Notes: generated from the letters alone by a model not told the origin. Counted from the first letter of the stretch, positions 1-10,253 are shown. The stretch is DNA of 64,000 nucleotides from an uncultured Cohaesibacter sp. (GCF_963682185.1 NZ_OY821667.1:1924001-1988000); one strand, 5' to 3'. Numbers and translations: made by a program.

Positions 1-1105
1 CGCGGCCCGCGCCTTTTGCGACGACAAGCTGATGCCGCGCGTCCTTGAAGCCAACAGGCAGGAATATTTCGACAGCGCCATCATGCGGGAAATGGGCGAG
101 CTAGGCTTCCTTGGCCCCACCATCAGCGAAGACTATGGCTGCGCAGGCGTCAACCATGTGGCCTATGGTCTGATCGCTCGCGAGATCGAGCGGGTGGACT
201 CAGGCTATCGATCGGCCATGTCGGTCCAATCCTCGCTGGTCATGCACCCCATTCATGCCTACGGCACAGAAGCGCAAAAACAACACTATCTGCCCAAGCT
301 GGCGACAGGAGAATTGATCGGCTGCTTTGGCCTCACTGAACCGGACCATGGCTCAGACCCCGGCTCCCTCGTCACCCGCGCCACAAAAGTCGAGGGCGGC
401 TATCGCCTCAATGGCGCAAAAATGTGGATCACCAATTCTCCAATAGCAGACATCGCCATTGTCTGGGCCAAATCTGATGCGCACGACGGCAAGATCAAGG
501 GCTTCATTGTCAAGGCTGACAGCGAAGGCTATTCGGCTCCCAAAATCGCAGGAAAACTAAGCCTCAAGGCCTCGATCACCGGCGAAATCGTGCTCAAGGA
601 TGTCTTCGTGCCCGAAGATCATCTGCTCCCCAATGTGTCAGGCCTCGCAGGGCCCTTTGGCTGCCTTAACAAGGCCCGCTATGGCATCGCATGGGGCGTT
701 TTGGGCGCTGCCGAATTCTGCTGGCATGCTGCGCGCCAATATACAATGGATCGCAAGCAATTTGGGCGCCCGCTCGCGCAAACCCAGCTTGTCCAGCTCA
801 AACTTGCCGATATGCAGACTGAAATCACGTTGGGCCTACAAGCTGCCTTGCGCGTAGGCCGCATGATGGATGAAGGCAACTGCCCGGTCGAGAATATCTC
901 ACTTATCAAACGCAACAATACCGGCAAGGCCCTCACCATTGCGCGCACAGCCCGTGACATGCATGGCGGCAATGGCGTTGCCGACGAATTCCACATCATG
1001 CGCCACATGGTCAATCTGGAAAGCGTGAATACCTATGAGGGCACGCACGACATCCACGCCCTGATCCTTGGCCGCGCACAAACCGGTTTACAGGCTTTCT
1101 TATAA
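1..1105 (+). CDS. gcdH: Glutaryl-CoA dehydrogenase, 5' end cut by window
   Basis: This FAD-dependent acyl-CoA dehydrogenase oxidises and decarboxylates glutaryl-CoA to crotonyl-CoA in lysine, tryptophan and glutarate breakdown. The reading frame is open from base 2, and the internal Met at base 32 is not the real start because the upstream residues ([10 protein letters not shown]) match the family N-terminal helix. About 368 codons are visible of a usual 390-400. The central domain carries the flavin stretch [16 protein letters not shown], and the C-terminus has [16 protein letters not shown], which is typical of glutaryl-CoA dehydrogenase. Its Glu (codon 1037-1039) is the expected catalytic base. 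It reads in the same direction as the ThDP enzyme 108 bases downstream. The family call is firm; the exact acyl substrate is inferred from the C-terminal motif. Confidence 0.9.
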   Translation, partial: AARAFCDDKLMPRVLEANRQEYFDSAIMREMGELGFLGPTISEDYGCAGVNHVAYGLIAREIERVDSGYRSAMSVQSSLVMHPIHAYGTEAQKQHYLPKLATGELIGCFGLTEPDHGSDPGSLVTRATKVEGGYRLNGAKMWITNSPIADIAIVWAKSDAHDGKIKGFIVKADSEGYSAPKIAGKLSLKASITGEIVLKDVFVPEDHLLPNVSGLAGPFGCLNKARYGIAWGVLGAAEFCWHAARQYTMDRKQFGRPLAQTQLVQLKLADMQTEITLGLQAALRVGRMMDEGNCPVENISLIKRNNTGKALTIARTARDMHGGNGVADEFHIMRHMVNLESVNTYEGTHDIHALILGRAQTGLQAFL

Positions 1106-1213
1106 AACTCCATTGGCCAAGCCCATTGGCACATATCAATCACCATCCAATAACCGCAGCACTCCTTCCGCATGAGCATAAAAGCGGTTCCATAAAGAGA
1201 AAAGGACAGCGAC

Positions 1214-2881
1214 ATGACGCTGACAACAGGCGCAACCCTTCTGGTGGATTGCCTCATAGAGCAGGGAGCCTCAACCATTTTCGGCGTGCCCGGCGAGAGC
1301 TATCTGGCCGTCTTGAACGCAATTTACGATGCCCCCTCCCTGCGTTATGTCAACGCAAGACAGGAAGGCGGCGCCTCGATGATGGCAGATGCCTGGTCCA
1401 AGCTGACCGGCGAGGTTGGCCTTTGCATGGTCACTCGAGGCCCCGGTGCCACCAATGCAAGCTCCGGCGTGCATGTGGCCTATCAGGATTCCACCCCCAT
1501 GATCCTGTTCATCGGCCAGGTTGCCAGCGACCAGATCGAGCGCGAGGCCTTTCAGGAGATCGACTATCGCCGCATGTTCGGCCAGATGGCCAAATGGGTT
1601 GCCCAGATTGATGATGCATCCCGCATTCCAGAATATATCGCCCGCGCCTATCGCACCGCCCTCTCCGGTCGCCCCGGCCCCGTTGTTTTGGCCCTGCCAG
1701 AAGACATGCTGGTTACCGAAATTGAAAAGCCAGCAGCCCTCCCCGCCAAGGCCAAACCCGCAGACAGCGCACCATCTGCTGAGAGCATGAAAGAGCTTGA
1801 GGCGCTTGTCGCCAAGGCCGAACGCCCCTTCATGATTGTTGGCGGCGGCGGCTGGTCTCTGGCAGCCAAGAAGGCGGTCACCGCCTTTGCCGAGCAGAAT
1901 GCCATTCCCGTGGGCACCTCCTTCCGCTGTCAGGACTATTTCCCCAACGAGCATCCGAACTTTGCTGGCCATGTCGGCATCGGCATCGATCCCGCACTTG
2001 CCAAGCGCATCAAGCAGAGTGATCTGCTCATCGTGCTCGGCGCCCGCCTTGGCGAAATGACCACCTCCGGCTACACCCTCATCGACACGCCTATTCCGAC
2101 CCAGACGCTCATTCACATTCATGCCGATCCGGAAGAATTGGGCCGCGTCTATCAGCCAGCCCTCGCCATCGCGGCCCGCCATGAAACCATGGCGTTGCTA
2201 TTTGGCGCTCTGGGTCAAATCCGCAAGGCGGGGGATGCAAACTGGGTGAGCGAAGCCCGTGCGGGCTATGACGCCTTCAGCGCCATCCCAGAGCGCAAAA
2301 TGCCCGGTGACGTGCAGATGGCCGAAATCGTCAAACATGTGGTTGCCAACACCCCCGACAACACGGTCTTTACAAATGGTGCAGGCAATTATGCCATCTG
2401 GGTGCATCGCTTCATCAAATATCGTGGCTGGCGTACCCAGCTCGCCCCGACTTCCGGCTCCATGGGCTATGGCATGCCGGCCGTCGTCGCAGCCGCCATT
2501 CAGGATCCATCCCGCCCAGCTATCTGCTTTGCTGGCGATGGCTGCTTCCAGATGACCTGTCAGGAATTTGCCACCGCTGCTCAGGAAGGCGCGCCCATCA
2601 AGGTGATTGTTGTCAACAATTCCATGTATGGCACCATCCGCATGCATCAGGAACGCGAATATCCAGCCCGCATTTCCGGCACGGCCCTGTCCAACCCGGA
2701 CTTCACAGCCATGGCTGCAGCCATGGGTGGGCATTCAGAAAAGGTCGTTAAAACCGAGGAATTTTCCGATGCCTTTGCCCGTATGATGGCTCATGACGGC
2801 CCCGCTCTCATCGAAATCATCACCGACCCGGAAGCGCTGACACCGGTCAAGACCATCACGGATTTCCGCACAAAAAGCTGA
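1214..2881 (+). CDS. Thiamine diphosphate-dependent enzyme, acetolactate synthase-like
   Basis: This 555-residue protein has the three-domain layout of the acetolactate synthase large-subunit/benzoylformate decarboxylase superfamily. The N-terminal pyrimidine-binding domain has the activating Glu (E28 in GVPGESY), a central Rossmann-like domain covers about 195-335, and the C-terminal ThDP domain has GDG at 441-443 and NN at 468-469 for Mg2+ and diphosphate. A ribosome site (AAAGGA) sits before the ATG. No small regulatory subunit or ilvC follows, so it is probably not the housekeeping IlvB. Its place behind gcdH suggests a catabolic 2-keto acid decarboxylase or carboligase, but the substrate cannot be read from sequence. 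Annotation should stay at family level. Confidence 0.8.
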   Translation: MTLTTGATLLVDCLIEQGASTIFGVPGESYLAVLNAIYDAPSLRYVNARQEGGASMMADAWSKLTGEVGLCMVTRGPGATNASSGVHVAYQDSTPMILFIGQVASDQIEREAFQEIDYRRMFGQMAKWVAQIDDASRIPEYIARAYRTALSGRPGPVVLALPEDMLVTEIEKPAALPAKAKPADSAPSAESMKELEALVAKAERPFMIVGGGGWSLAAKKAVTAFAEQNAIPVGTSFRCQDYFPNEHPNFAGHVGIGIDPALAKRIKQSDLLIVLGARLGEMTTSGYTLIDTPIPTQTLIHIHADPEELGRVYQPALAIAARHETMALLFGALGQIRKAGDANWVSEARAGYDAFSAIPERKMPGDVQMAEIVKHVVANTPDNTVFTNGAGNYAIWVHRFIKYRGWRTQLAPTSGSMGYGMPAVVAAAIQDPSRPAICFAGDGCFQMTCQEFATAAQEGAPIKVIVVNNSMYGTIRMHQEREYPARISGTALSNPDFTAMAAAMGGHSEKVVKTEEFSDAFARMMAHDGPALIEIITDPEALTPVKTITDFRTKS

Positions 2882-2921
2882 AGTCGGGATATTTTTTCGT
2901 ATCGAAATGCATGATTTTTAC

Positions 2922-2949
2922 AAAAGGGTGCCTCAAGGCACCCTTTTTT
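2922..2949 (+). terminator. Rho-independent terminator after the ThDP gene
   Basis: An 11-bp perfect stem (AAAAGGGTGCC / GGCACCCTTTT) with a TCAA loop runs into six T residues. It closes the gcdH-ThDP transcription unit before the peptide ABC operon. Confidence 0.85.
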
Positions 2950-3163
2950 GTGCTAACAATTGTGCAAAACAGAAAAGCGATTGAAATCTCGACTTCGACG
3001 GAAGTCATGGCTGCCCCGAAGCGCACGCTGTGCAATAACACGCCGCAACTAAGGGGGGAGCGACCAGCATATTGTCAACAGGACATACTGCGCTCTGCAA
3101 TCAGCCAGCCAGTTCCCTTTATGAACCAGCGCGGCACAAAAAGACGGTCGGAGAGTATCAAGA

Positions 3164-4663
3164 ATGATGAAATCAGCAAGGAAATGGGCTGTAGCCTTTT
3201 CTATGGCAGCAACGCTTGTAACAGCAGGCTCCACGTCCGCCGCATGGGCTGCACGGACAGATATCGTGCTGGGCGTCCGGTTGGAACCACCTCATCTGGA
3301 CCCAACAGCAGGCGCTGCCGCTGCGATTGACGAAATCACCTATGCCAACATTTTCGAAGGCCTCACGCGCATCGACAAGCAGGGCGCGGTGAAACCGGCG
3401 CTGGCCGAAAGCTGGACCATTTCCGCCGATGGCCTCACCTATGATTTCAAGCTCCATGAGGGTGTAAAATTCCACGACGGCACCGATTTTGATGCAGAAG
3501 ACGTGGTCTTCTCGCTCGATCGTGCCCGCGGGAAAGATTCGGTCAACGCGCAGAAAGCCCTGTTCGAGCCCATAGATAGCGTCGTTGCCAAGGATAAATA
3601 CACCGTCGAGATGACCCTCAAGCGCCCGACCGGCGCCATGCTCTTCAATCTGGGCTGGGGAGACGCTGCCATGGTGGCCCCTGAAAGCGCAGAAACCAAT
3701 AAAACCAACCCGGTGGGCACAGGCCCTTTCAAACTGGACAAGTGGGTCAAGGGCGATTCCATCACCCTGATCAGGAATGACGCCTATTGGGGCCAACCAG
3801 CCAAGCTGGAGAAAGCCACCTTCAAGATTGTCGCCGATGCCGCAGCCAGCCTTGCTGCCCTGATGGCAGGCGATGTGGATGCCTTCCCGATTTTTCCGGC
3901 ACCGGAAATGTTGCCGCAATTCAAGAATGACCCGCGCTTCAAGGTCGTCATCGGCACCACGGAAGGGGAAACCATTCTGGCCACCAACAATGGGGTCAAA
4001 CCTTTTAACGATGTGCGCGTGCGCAAGGCACTGGCCTATGCCATTAACCGCCAGTCCCTTATCGATGGCGCCATGTTCGGCTATGGCACCCTTATCGGCT
4101 CCCACTTTGCGCCACACAACCCGGCCTATCTCGATCTATCCCACGTCTATGACTATAATCCGGAGAAAGCCAAAGAGCTGCTGAAGGAAGCCGGTTTGGA
4201 AGACGGCTTCAAAGCCCGCCTGTTCCTGCCACCGACCGACTATGCCCGCCGCTCCGGCCTGATCATCGCCTCTGATCTCAAAAAGGTCGGCATCGAGCTG
4301 GAACTGATCAATGTCGAATGGGCCCAGTGGCTGAGCAATGTCTTCAAGGGCAAAGATTATGATCTGACCATCATCTCGCACACCGAACCGATGGATATCG
4401 GCATCTATGCCCGCGATGACTATTACTTCAACTATAAGAATGAAGAGTTCAAAGCGATCATCGCCAAGCTCAATGCCACAGCCGATGAGGCCGAACGCAT
4501 GGAATTGCTGCATCAGGCCCAGAAAAAACTCAATGACGACGCCGTCAACGGCTTCCTGTTCCAGCTTGCCAAGACCGGCGTCTGGAACGCCAAGATCAAG
4601 GGATTGTGGGCCAATGCCCCCATCCAGGCCAACGATCTGACAGCCGTAGAATGGATGGACTAA
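3164..4663 (+). CDS. Peptide/nickel-type ABC transporter substrate-binding protein (SBP family 5)
   Basis: This 499-residue periplasmic protein has a Sec signal peptide (charged MMKSARK, hydrophobic core, cleavage near A-W-A around residue 29). The family 5 hallmarks follow: LGVRLEPPHLDP, ANIFEGLTRID, FKLHEGVKFHDGTDFDAEDVVFSLDR and NPVGTGPFKLDKW. It captures a ligand for the DppBC-type channel encoded next. Family members bind di- or oligopeptides, nickel, opines or sugars, so the ligand is unknown. It is the first gene of an operon with two permeases and a fused ATPase. A stem-loop separates it from the permease genes, which fits a higher SBP level. Confidence 0.9.
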   Translation: MMKSARKWAVAFSMAATLVTAGSTSAAWAARTDIVLGVRLEPPHLDPTAGAAAAIDEITYANIFEGLTRIDKQGAVKPALAESWTISADGLTYDFKLHEGVKFHDGTDFDAEDVVFSLDRARGKDSVNAQKALFEPIDSVVAKDKYTVEMTLKRPTGAMLFNLGWGDAAMVAPESAETNKTNPVGTGPFKLDKWVKGDSITLIRNDAYWGQPAKLEKATFKIVADAAASLAALMAGDVDAFPIFPAPEMLPQFKNDPRFKVVIGTTEGETILATNNGVKPFNDVRVRKALAYAINRQSLIDGAMFGYGTLIGSHFAPHNPAYLDLSHVYDYNPEKAKELLKEAGLEDGFKARLFLPPTDYARRSGLIIASDLKKVGIELELINVEWAQWLSNVFKGKDYDLTIISHTEPMDIGIYARDDYYFNYKNEEFKAIIAKLNATADEAERMELLHQAQKKLNDDAVNGFLFQLAKTGVWNAKIKGLWANAPIQANDLTAVEWMD

Positions 4664-4690
4664 TCAGCGAATTCGGTTTAAAAGACCTCC

Positions 4691-4724
4691 GGGTATGGCA
4701 GCAACCATCTGCCATACCCTTTTT
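4691..4724 (+). terminator. Intercistronic stem-loop/attenuator between SBP and permease genes
   Basis: An 11-bp perfect stem (GGGTATGGCAG / CTGCCATACCC) with a 7-nt loop is followed by TTTTT. It lies 28 bases after the SBP stop and 37 before the permease start, so it can act as a partial terminator or a 3'-end stabiliser that raises SBP output relative to the membrane genes. Confidence 0.8.
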
Positions 4725-4760
4725 CGCATCACCATGCCCGGCAGATAGCAGCCCATTGCC

Positions 4761-5717
4761 ATGATCATCTATTCCCTGCGCCGCCTTGCTTCTCTTTGCG
4801 TGACACTCGTGGCAGCTTCTCTTTTCATCTTCGCAGTGATGGAGATATTGCCGGGCGATCCGGCTCAGTTGATTCTTGGCATCAACGCGCAGGAAGACAC
4901 CTTGGCCGCTTTGCGCGAGCAACTGGGCCTCAATCTACCTCTTGCCAGCCGCTACTGGCTCTGGATCTCGGGCATGCTGCAAGGCGATTTTGGCATTAGC
5001 TACACCTATTCTGTGCCAGTTACAGAGCTGATCAGCGAACGGCTGACCATTTCTCTGCCACTTGCACTCATGGCCCTTGCTCTTTCCACCTTGATAGCCC
5101 TGCCACTGGGTATTCTGGCTGCCAGCAATCACGGTCGCTGGCCGGATGTGAGCCTCATTGGCGCGACACAGATCGGCATCGCGATCCCCAATTTCTGGTT
5201 TGCCATGCTTCTTGTGCTGGTTTTTGCCGTTACCCTGCAATGGTTGCCCTCGGGGGGCTTTCCCGGCTGGGAGGCCGGGCTTTGGCCCGCAACCAAGGCG
5301 CTGTTATTGCCTGCCATTGCCCTTGCTCTGCCGCAGGCATCCATTCTCGTGCGCATCATGCGCTCTTCCATGCTGGAAGTGTTGCATGAAGATTATATGC
5401 GCACCGCCCGCGCCAAGGGCCTCAACCTGCGTCAGACACTGGCGCGCCATGGTCTGCGCAACGCGCTTATTCCGGTGATCACCATCATGGGGCTGCAATT
5501 CTCATTCCTTCTGGCTGGCACGGTTATCATCGAGAATGTCTTCTCCCTGCCCGGCCTTGGAAGGCTGGTGTTTCAGGCCATCAACCAGCGCGACCTCATC
5601 ACGGTGAAAGCCGTGATCATGCTGCTGGTCGCCACCGTCATACTCGTCAATTTCCTCGTGGACATCACCTATGGCTTGATCGATCCGCGCCTTCATCGCA
5701 GGCAGGGCAGCCAATGA
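4761..5717 (+). CDS. ABC transporter permease, DppB family
   Basis: This 318-residue inner-membrane protein has about six transmembrane segments and the N-terminal signature of DppB/OppB permeases (MIIYSLRRLASL, then ILPGDPAQLILG). The cytoplasmic EAA loop is recognisable as YMRTARAKGLNLRQTLARHGLRNALIPV at about 212-240, the docking site for the ATPase. It pairs with the DppC-type permease whose ATG overlaps its stop. The start is the only good ATG after the attenuator. Confidence 0.9.
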   Translation: MIIYSLRRLASLCVTLVAASLFIFAVMEILPGDPAQLILGINAQEDTLAALREQLGLNLPLASRYWLWISGMLQGDFGISYTYSVPVTELISERLTISLPLALMALALSTLIALPLGILAASNHGRWPDVSLIGATQIGIAIPNFWFAMLLVLVFAVTLQWLPSGGFPGWEAGLWPATKALLLPAIALALPQASILVRIMRSSMLEVLHEDYMRTARAKGLNLRQTLARHGLRNALIPVITIMGLQFSFLLAGTVIIENVFSLPGLGRLVFQAINQRDLITVKAVIMLLVATVILVNFLVDITYGLIDPRLHRRQGSQ

Positions 5718-6613
5718 CCAAGCCGCATCTCTTCTCAACGGACGCCCATAAATATCGCAGCTTCCTTGCCAAGGGCCTGCATTCGCCTTCCTTTGTCATC
5801 GGCGGCGCGATAACCCTGTTCTTTGTGGTGCTTGCGCTTGTCTCCTTTGTCTGGACGCCCCATGACGCGCTTTCGGTCAATATCGCCGAACGCCTCAAGC
5901 CGATCAGCACCACCTATTGGCTCGGAACGGATCATTATGGCCATGATCTCTTTTCCATGATCATGCTGGGCGCCCGCAACTCCATCGCCGTGGCGCTGGT
6001 TGCCGTGGGCATCGGCGCCTGCCTCGGGGTGCCCTTAGGCTGTTGGGCAGCGGCAAAAGGCGGCTGGCTGGACGAAGCTATCATGCGCACGGGCGACTTC
6101 ATTTTCGCCTTTCCGGCCATCATCTCGGCCATCATGATCACCGCTCTGGCAGGCCCCGGCGCCATCAACGCCATTGTCGCCATCGGAATCTTCAACATTC
6201 CGGTCTTTGCCCGCCTTTCCCGCGGTGCGGCACTGAGCCTATGGACGCGTGAATTCATTCTCGCCGCGCGCCTTTCCGGCAAGGGCTCGGTGCGCATCAC
6301 CATTGAGCATATCCTGCCCAACATCGCCAACCTGCTGATCGTGCAGGGAACCATCCAGTTCTCACTGGGCATTCTGGCTGAAGCCGGGCTTTCCTATGTA
6401 GGCCTTGGCACCCAACCCCCGATGCCCAGTTGGGGGCAAATGCTCTCGGAAGCGCAGACATGGCTGATGATGGCCCCGCAACTGGCGATCATCCCCGGCA
6501 TGGCGATCATTCTTACGGTTCTGGGCCTCAATCTTCTGGGCGATGGCCTGCGTGATATGCTCGACCCGAAAATCCGTTCAAGCCTCGACATTGGCGGGAG
6601 CAAAGCATCATGA
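5714..6613 (+). CDS. ABC transporter permease, DppC family
   Basis: This 299-residue membrane protein is the second half of the translocation pore. It has an N-terminal cytoplasmic tail and first membrane helix at about 33-54, then the DppC/OppC motif YWLGTDHYGHDLFSMIMLGAR. Five further helices follow, with an EAA-type loop around 190-215 (EFILAARLSGKGSVRITIEHILPN). The gene overlaps its neighbours by 4 bases on each side, so translation is coupled to the DppB-like permease and to the ATPase. Confidence 0.9.
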   Translation: MTKPHLFSTDAHKYRSFLAKGLHSPSFVIGGAITLFFVVLALVSFVWTPHDALSVNIAERLKPISTTYWLGTDHYGHDLFSMIMLGARNSIAVALVAVGIGACLGVPLGCWAAAKGGWLDEAIMRTGDFIFAFPAIISAIMITALAGPGAINAIVAIGIFNIPVFARLSRGAALSLWTREFILAARLSGKGSVRITIEHILPNIANLLIVQGTIQFSLGILAEAGLSYVGLGTQPPMPSWGQMLSEAQTWLMMAPQLAIIPGMAIILTVLGLNLLGDGLRDMLDPKIRSSLDIGGSKAS

Positions 6614-8250
6614 GCCTGCTCACGTTGGAAAATGTCAGCCTCACCATTGGTGACAAGCCAATATTGAAGGATATCTCCTTCTCGTTGGAGCGGGGCCAAT
6701 GCCTCGGGCTCGTGGGCGAATCCGGCTCGGGCAAGAGCCTGACAGCTCTCTCGATCATGCAGCTTCTGCCGCGCCTGAGCCAGCTTTCCGGCGCCATCCA
6801 TCTGGCGGAGACCAATCTGGCCCATCTCTCCGAACGGCAATTGTGCAATTGGCGCGGCAACCGGATGGGCATGATTTTTCAGGAGCCCATGACCGCGCTC
6901 AATCCGCTAAAAGCCATTGGCGCGCAGGTGGAAGAATGCATCCTCCAGCACAGCTCGGTCACCCGCCATGAAGCGCAGGAGCAAGCCATAAGCCAGCTGC
7001 AACGTGTCGGCCTCAACCCCGAGCATGTCGCGCCGGATCGCTTTCCCCATCAGCTCTCGGGCGGGCAACGCCAGCGCGTCGTCATTGCCATGGCCATCGC
7101 CATGAAACCGGACCTCATCATCGCCGATGAGCCGACCACAGCGCTCGACGTCACCTCACAGGCCGAAATCCTACAATTGCTCAAGGCCCTCATGGCCGAA
7201 GACCATTCCGCGTTGATGCTCATCTCCCATGATCTCGCGGTGGTCGCTGAGATGGCCAACTCGATAGCCATCATGAAAAAGGGTGCCATCGTCGAACAAG
7301 GCCCACTACCGGGATTGTTCGACACCCTCAGCCACCCCTATAGCAAACGCCTGTTCGAGGCTTCGACCCATCAGCCCGCACGGCAAAAGCCGCCCATTTT
7401 CAGTGATGACCCGAGCCTTGCGCAAACGGCCCCCGTGCTTTCCGCCAACGCCCTTTTGCGCACCTACCCCTTGCCGCGCCAGTTCCCCTATATTGAGCGC
7501 CGCAGCACGCGCGCCGTGGATGGCGTAGACCTGACGATCCACAAGGGCCAGAGCATCGGCCTCGTGGGCGAATCCGGCTGTGGCAAATCCACTCTCGCCC
7601 GCACATTGCTCGGACTGGAAGCACCACAAAAGGGCAGCATCCGCATTGGTCAGCATGATCCCTATTCTGCCAACAAGACCGACTTACGGCAGGTGCGTCG
7701 GGATATCCAGATCGTCTTTCAAGACCCGAACGGCTCTTTCAATCCACGCCACAAGATCGGCCGCTCCATTGCCGAACCGCTCTATCTGTTTCAGAAGGAA
7801 GTGAACCGCGACGAGCGCGACGAACGCATCGCCACCAGCCTCACGCAGGTGGGCCTAGCGCCGGAAGACGCGGAAAAATTCCCCCATGAATTCTCCGGAG
7901 GCGAACGCCAGCGCATCGCCATCGCCCGGGCGCTCATCACCCGTCCCCGCATCATCATCGCCGATGAGCCCGTCTCGGCGCTTGACGTCTCCATCCGCGC
8001 TCAAATTCTGGATCTTTTCACCGATTTGCGCGACCGGCTGGACCTTGCCTATCTGTTCATCAGCCACGATCTTTCCGTTGTGCGCTCGGTAACAGACGAA
8101 GTCATGGTCATGTATCGCGGCAAGATCATCGAGCGCGGCCGCACCGAAACCATTTTCAACGCCCCTCAAGAGCCCTACACCCAAGCCCTTATCAACGCCG
8201 CCCCCGACCTGCACAAAACCATTGCATGGCGACGGGACGGGATAGAATAG
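6610..8250 (+). CDS. Fused double ATP-binding subunit (DppD-DppF) of a peptide-type ABC importer
   Basis: This 546-residue protein contains two complete nucleotide-binding domains that are separate genes in many dpp/opp operons. The first has Walker A GESGSGKS at 36-43, the signature LSGGQRQ at 149-155 and Walker B LIIADEPTTALD. The second has GESGCGKS at 320-327, FSGGERQRIAIARAL and IIIADEPVSALD. Each half ends with the oligopeptide-type C-terminal extension that includes the H-P-Y/E-P-Y-T-Q motif. It energises the two upstream permeases. Fusion is common in this family and does not indicate a broken gene. Confidence 0.92.
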   Translation: MSLLTLENVSLTIGDKPILKDISFSLERGQCLGLVGESGSGKSLTALSIMQLLPRLSQLSGAIHLAETNLAHLSERQLCNWRGNRMGMIFQEPMTALNPLKAIGAQVEECILQHSSVTRHEAQEQAISQLQRVGLNPEHVAPDRFPHQLSGGQRQRVVIAMAIAMKPDLIIADEPTTALDVTSQAEILQLLKALMAEDHSALMLISHDLAVVAEMANSIAIMKKGAIVEQGPLPGLFDTLSHPYSKRLFEASTHQPARQKPPIFSDDPSLAQTAPVLSANALLRTYPLPRQFPYIERRSTRAVDGVDLTIHKGQSIGLVGESGCGKSTLARTLLGLEAPQKGSIRIGQHDPYSANKTDLRQVRRDIQIVFQDPNGSFNPRHKIGRSIAEPLYLFQKEVNRDERDERIATSLTQVGLAPEDAEKFPHEFSGGERQRIAIARALITRPRIIIADEPVSALDVSIRAQILDLFTDLRDRLDLAYLFISHDLSVVRSVTDEVMVMYRGKIIERGRTETIFNAPQEPYTQALINAAPDLHKTIAWRRDGIE

Positions 8251-8291
8251 ACAGAGGCGCATCAACACACAGGGCGGAAGGATCGAGCATT

Positions 8292-8309
8292 GAAACTTTG
8301 AATAGTTTC
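8292..8309. promoter_or_regulatory. Inverted repeat upstream of the TPR-sulfotransferase gene
   Basis: GAAACT and AGTTTC are separated by 6 bases and end 45 bases before the next start codon. The spacing suits an operator or a 5'-leader hairpin. No regulator is adjacent, so the role is a guess. Confidence 0.3.
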
Positions 8310-8354
8310 GATACTTTATTGTATGCAAGCCATTTATAAAATCAGGATGTCTCA

Positions 8355-10253
8355 ATGCAGCAGACAATAGAAAAGCTACTCGAGTCCGCAACCAAGGCCC
8401 AAAATGCAGAACAGTTCAACGTCGCACACAAATTTTATCGCGATCTGTTCAAACTGGGCGCGGATCACCCAGAGGCAAACTATTGCGCAGGAGAGCTGGC
8501 AGTCGCAATCGGCAAACCTGAAGACTCCTTGGCATTCTATGAAACGGCCTTGAGGCAGAAACCGAAAACACTGATCTACTGGATCAGCTACATTGGCGCG
8601 CTCTCCCAGTTGGGCATGATCAACAGAGCAAAGCAGATGCTGGCTGAAGCAAAGACGATCGGCCTCGATGAAAACGCCCTGTTTACGCTCCAGAAGCTGC
8701 TCGTTGAAACCGTCAAGGCACTGAAAACCAAGACCAATATTCTTGATGAAATCAGTCTTTCCAAAGCATTGGCAAGCGCAGAACGGATGGCGCAAAAGGG
8801 AGAAGCCAAGAAGGCCATAAGAGTTTACAAAGATATTCTTGAAAAGCACCCAAACAACAAGCGCGCGTTGACCAATTACCAAAAACTTGCCCCAGCCGAA
8901 ATGAGCCGGGCAGCAATGATACCAAGAGAGCCACCCGAGCACCTTATCGAGCACATACAGGCCTGGTTGAAGGATTCTCATCTGCACGCCCTTCTCAAGC
9001 TCACTTCCACGCTGACCCGCGATTACCCCGCTTCAATTGCTCTGAACACCGCAGAGGGAGCAGCCAGACGCGGCCTATTGCAATATGAGCAGGCCATTGA
9101 ATGCTTCAGGAAGGTTTTGGCCGTTAAGCCTGATTCTGCAAATACCCACTTCAATATCGGCGTATGCCATATGGAAATGCAGGACAGAGAGGCGGCAGAA
9201 GAGTGTTTCAAAACTGCCGTTGACTATGAAGAAACTCTGACCGAAATCTATCGCCATTGGGCCGTAATAAGAAAATTTACGCCCGAAGATGAAATCCTTT
9301 TCAGGATGGAAAGCCTCTATAAAAATAAGGATCTGACCGCCGGTCAGAGATGCAGCCTCTGCTTCGCTCTGGCCAAGGCCTATGAAGATCTGCAAGATTA
9401 TGACCAGTCATTCAGCTACTTGTCTGAAGGGAATGCGCTTCGCAGGCGCGCCTTGAACTATGAAATTTCGCAAGATCAAGAGCTGTTTCGCCAGATTTAT
9501 GCACTGGATCAGCGTCAGGATGCTGAACAGCTGAAACAAATACGTGAAGCCCCCGACTTCATGCCGGTCTTTATCTTGGGTATGCCGCGTTCCGGCACAT
9601 CTCTTGTCGAACAAATTCTGGCCTGCCACAGCGAAGTCGGCGCTGCGGGAGAATTTCCATACATCAGCAACTTTTCCAATTCCATCATTGAGAGCCAACC
9701 TGAGCTGTCAAAAGTAGAATTTGGCGCTTTTGTAGAAAAATATGAAACAGGCGTTAGAAGACTGACAAACAACGAAGCATTCATTACCGACAAATTCCCA
9801 CTCAATTTCAAATATTTAAATATTATCTTCCTGCTATTTCCCCATGCAAAAATCATATATGTCAGCAGAGATCCAAAGGCCATTTGCTGGTCGAACTTCA
9901 AGCAATATTTCTCAGGAACCGGCCTCGGCTATACCTACGACATGGCCGATACGGTCACATATTACAACATGCATCGAAAGCTGATGGATTTCTGGTTTGA
10001 GAAATTCGGGAACCGTATTTACAGGCTCGACTATGAGCAGCTGGTGGTCAATCAGGAAGAAGAAAGCCGGAAGCTGGCCGAATATGTTGGTCTGGAATGG
10101 CAAGACGCCATGCTGTCCCCGCAGAAAAACAAACGGATAGTCCAGACGGCATCACTGCACCAAGTCCAAAAGGCAGTCTACAAGGGAAGCTCGGAACAGT
10201 GGAAGAAGTTCGAGCCCCATCTCAAGGACTATTTCTCACGCATTGAAGAATGA
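8355..10253 (+). CDS. TPR-repeat protein with C-terminal sulfotransferase domain
   Basis: This 632-residue protein has two parts. Residues about 1-390 are helical repeats; the clearest TPR is near 230-295 (YEQAIECFRKVLAVKPDSAN, then a second copy). Residues about 403-620 form a sulfotransferase domain with the PAPS 5'-phosphosulfate loop GMPRSGTS at 409-416 and the 3'-phosphate motif IIYVSRDPKAICWSNF around 500-515. There is no signal peptide or membrane helix, so it is likely cytosolic. It probably transfers sulfate from PAPS to a glycan, lipid or protein bound through the repeats; the acceptor is unknown. It lies just upstream of a TPR/SPINDLY glycosyltransferase gene, which suggests surface or protein decoration. 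Base use is somewhat more AT-rich than in the preceding ABC operon. Confidence 0.85.
   Translation: MQQTIEKLLESATKAQNAEQFNVAHKFYRDLFKLGADHPEANYCAGELAVAIGKPEDSLAFYETALRQKPKTLIYWISYIGALSQLGMINRAKQMLAEAKTIGLDENALFTLQKLLVETVKALKTKTNILDEISLSKALASAERMAQKGEAKKAIRVYKDILEKHPNNKRALTNYQKLAPAEMSRAAMIPREPPEHLIEHIQAWLKDSHLHALLKLTSTLTRDYPASIALNTAEGAARRGLLQYEQAIECFRKVLAVKPDSANTHFNIGVCHMEMQDREAAEECFKTAVDYEETLTEIYRHWAVIRKFTPEDEILFRMESLYKNKDLTAGQRCSLCFALAKAYEDLQDYDQSFSYLSEGNALRRRALNYEISQDQELFRQIYALDQRQDAEQLKQIREAPDFMPVFILGMPRSGTSLVEQILACHSEVGAAGEFPYISNFSNSIIESQPELSKVEFGAFVEKYETGVRRLTNNEAFITDKFPLNFKYLNIIFLLFPHAKIIYVSRDPKAICWSNFKQYFSGTGLGYTYDMADTVTYYNMHRKLMDFWFEKFGNRIYRLDYEQLVVNQEEESRKLAEYVGLEWQDAMLSPQKNKRIVQTASLHQVQKAVYKGSSEQWKKFEPHLKDYFSRIEE

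Noticed and set aside
3173-4117. 314-codon minus-strand open frame
   Set aside because: It is antisense to the first SBP gene and not protein-like.
7400-7656. Apparent break in the ATPase gene suggesting two separate genes
   Set aside because: The frame is continuous through the linker. A fused DppD-DppF is common in the family.
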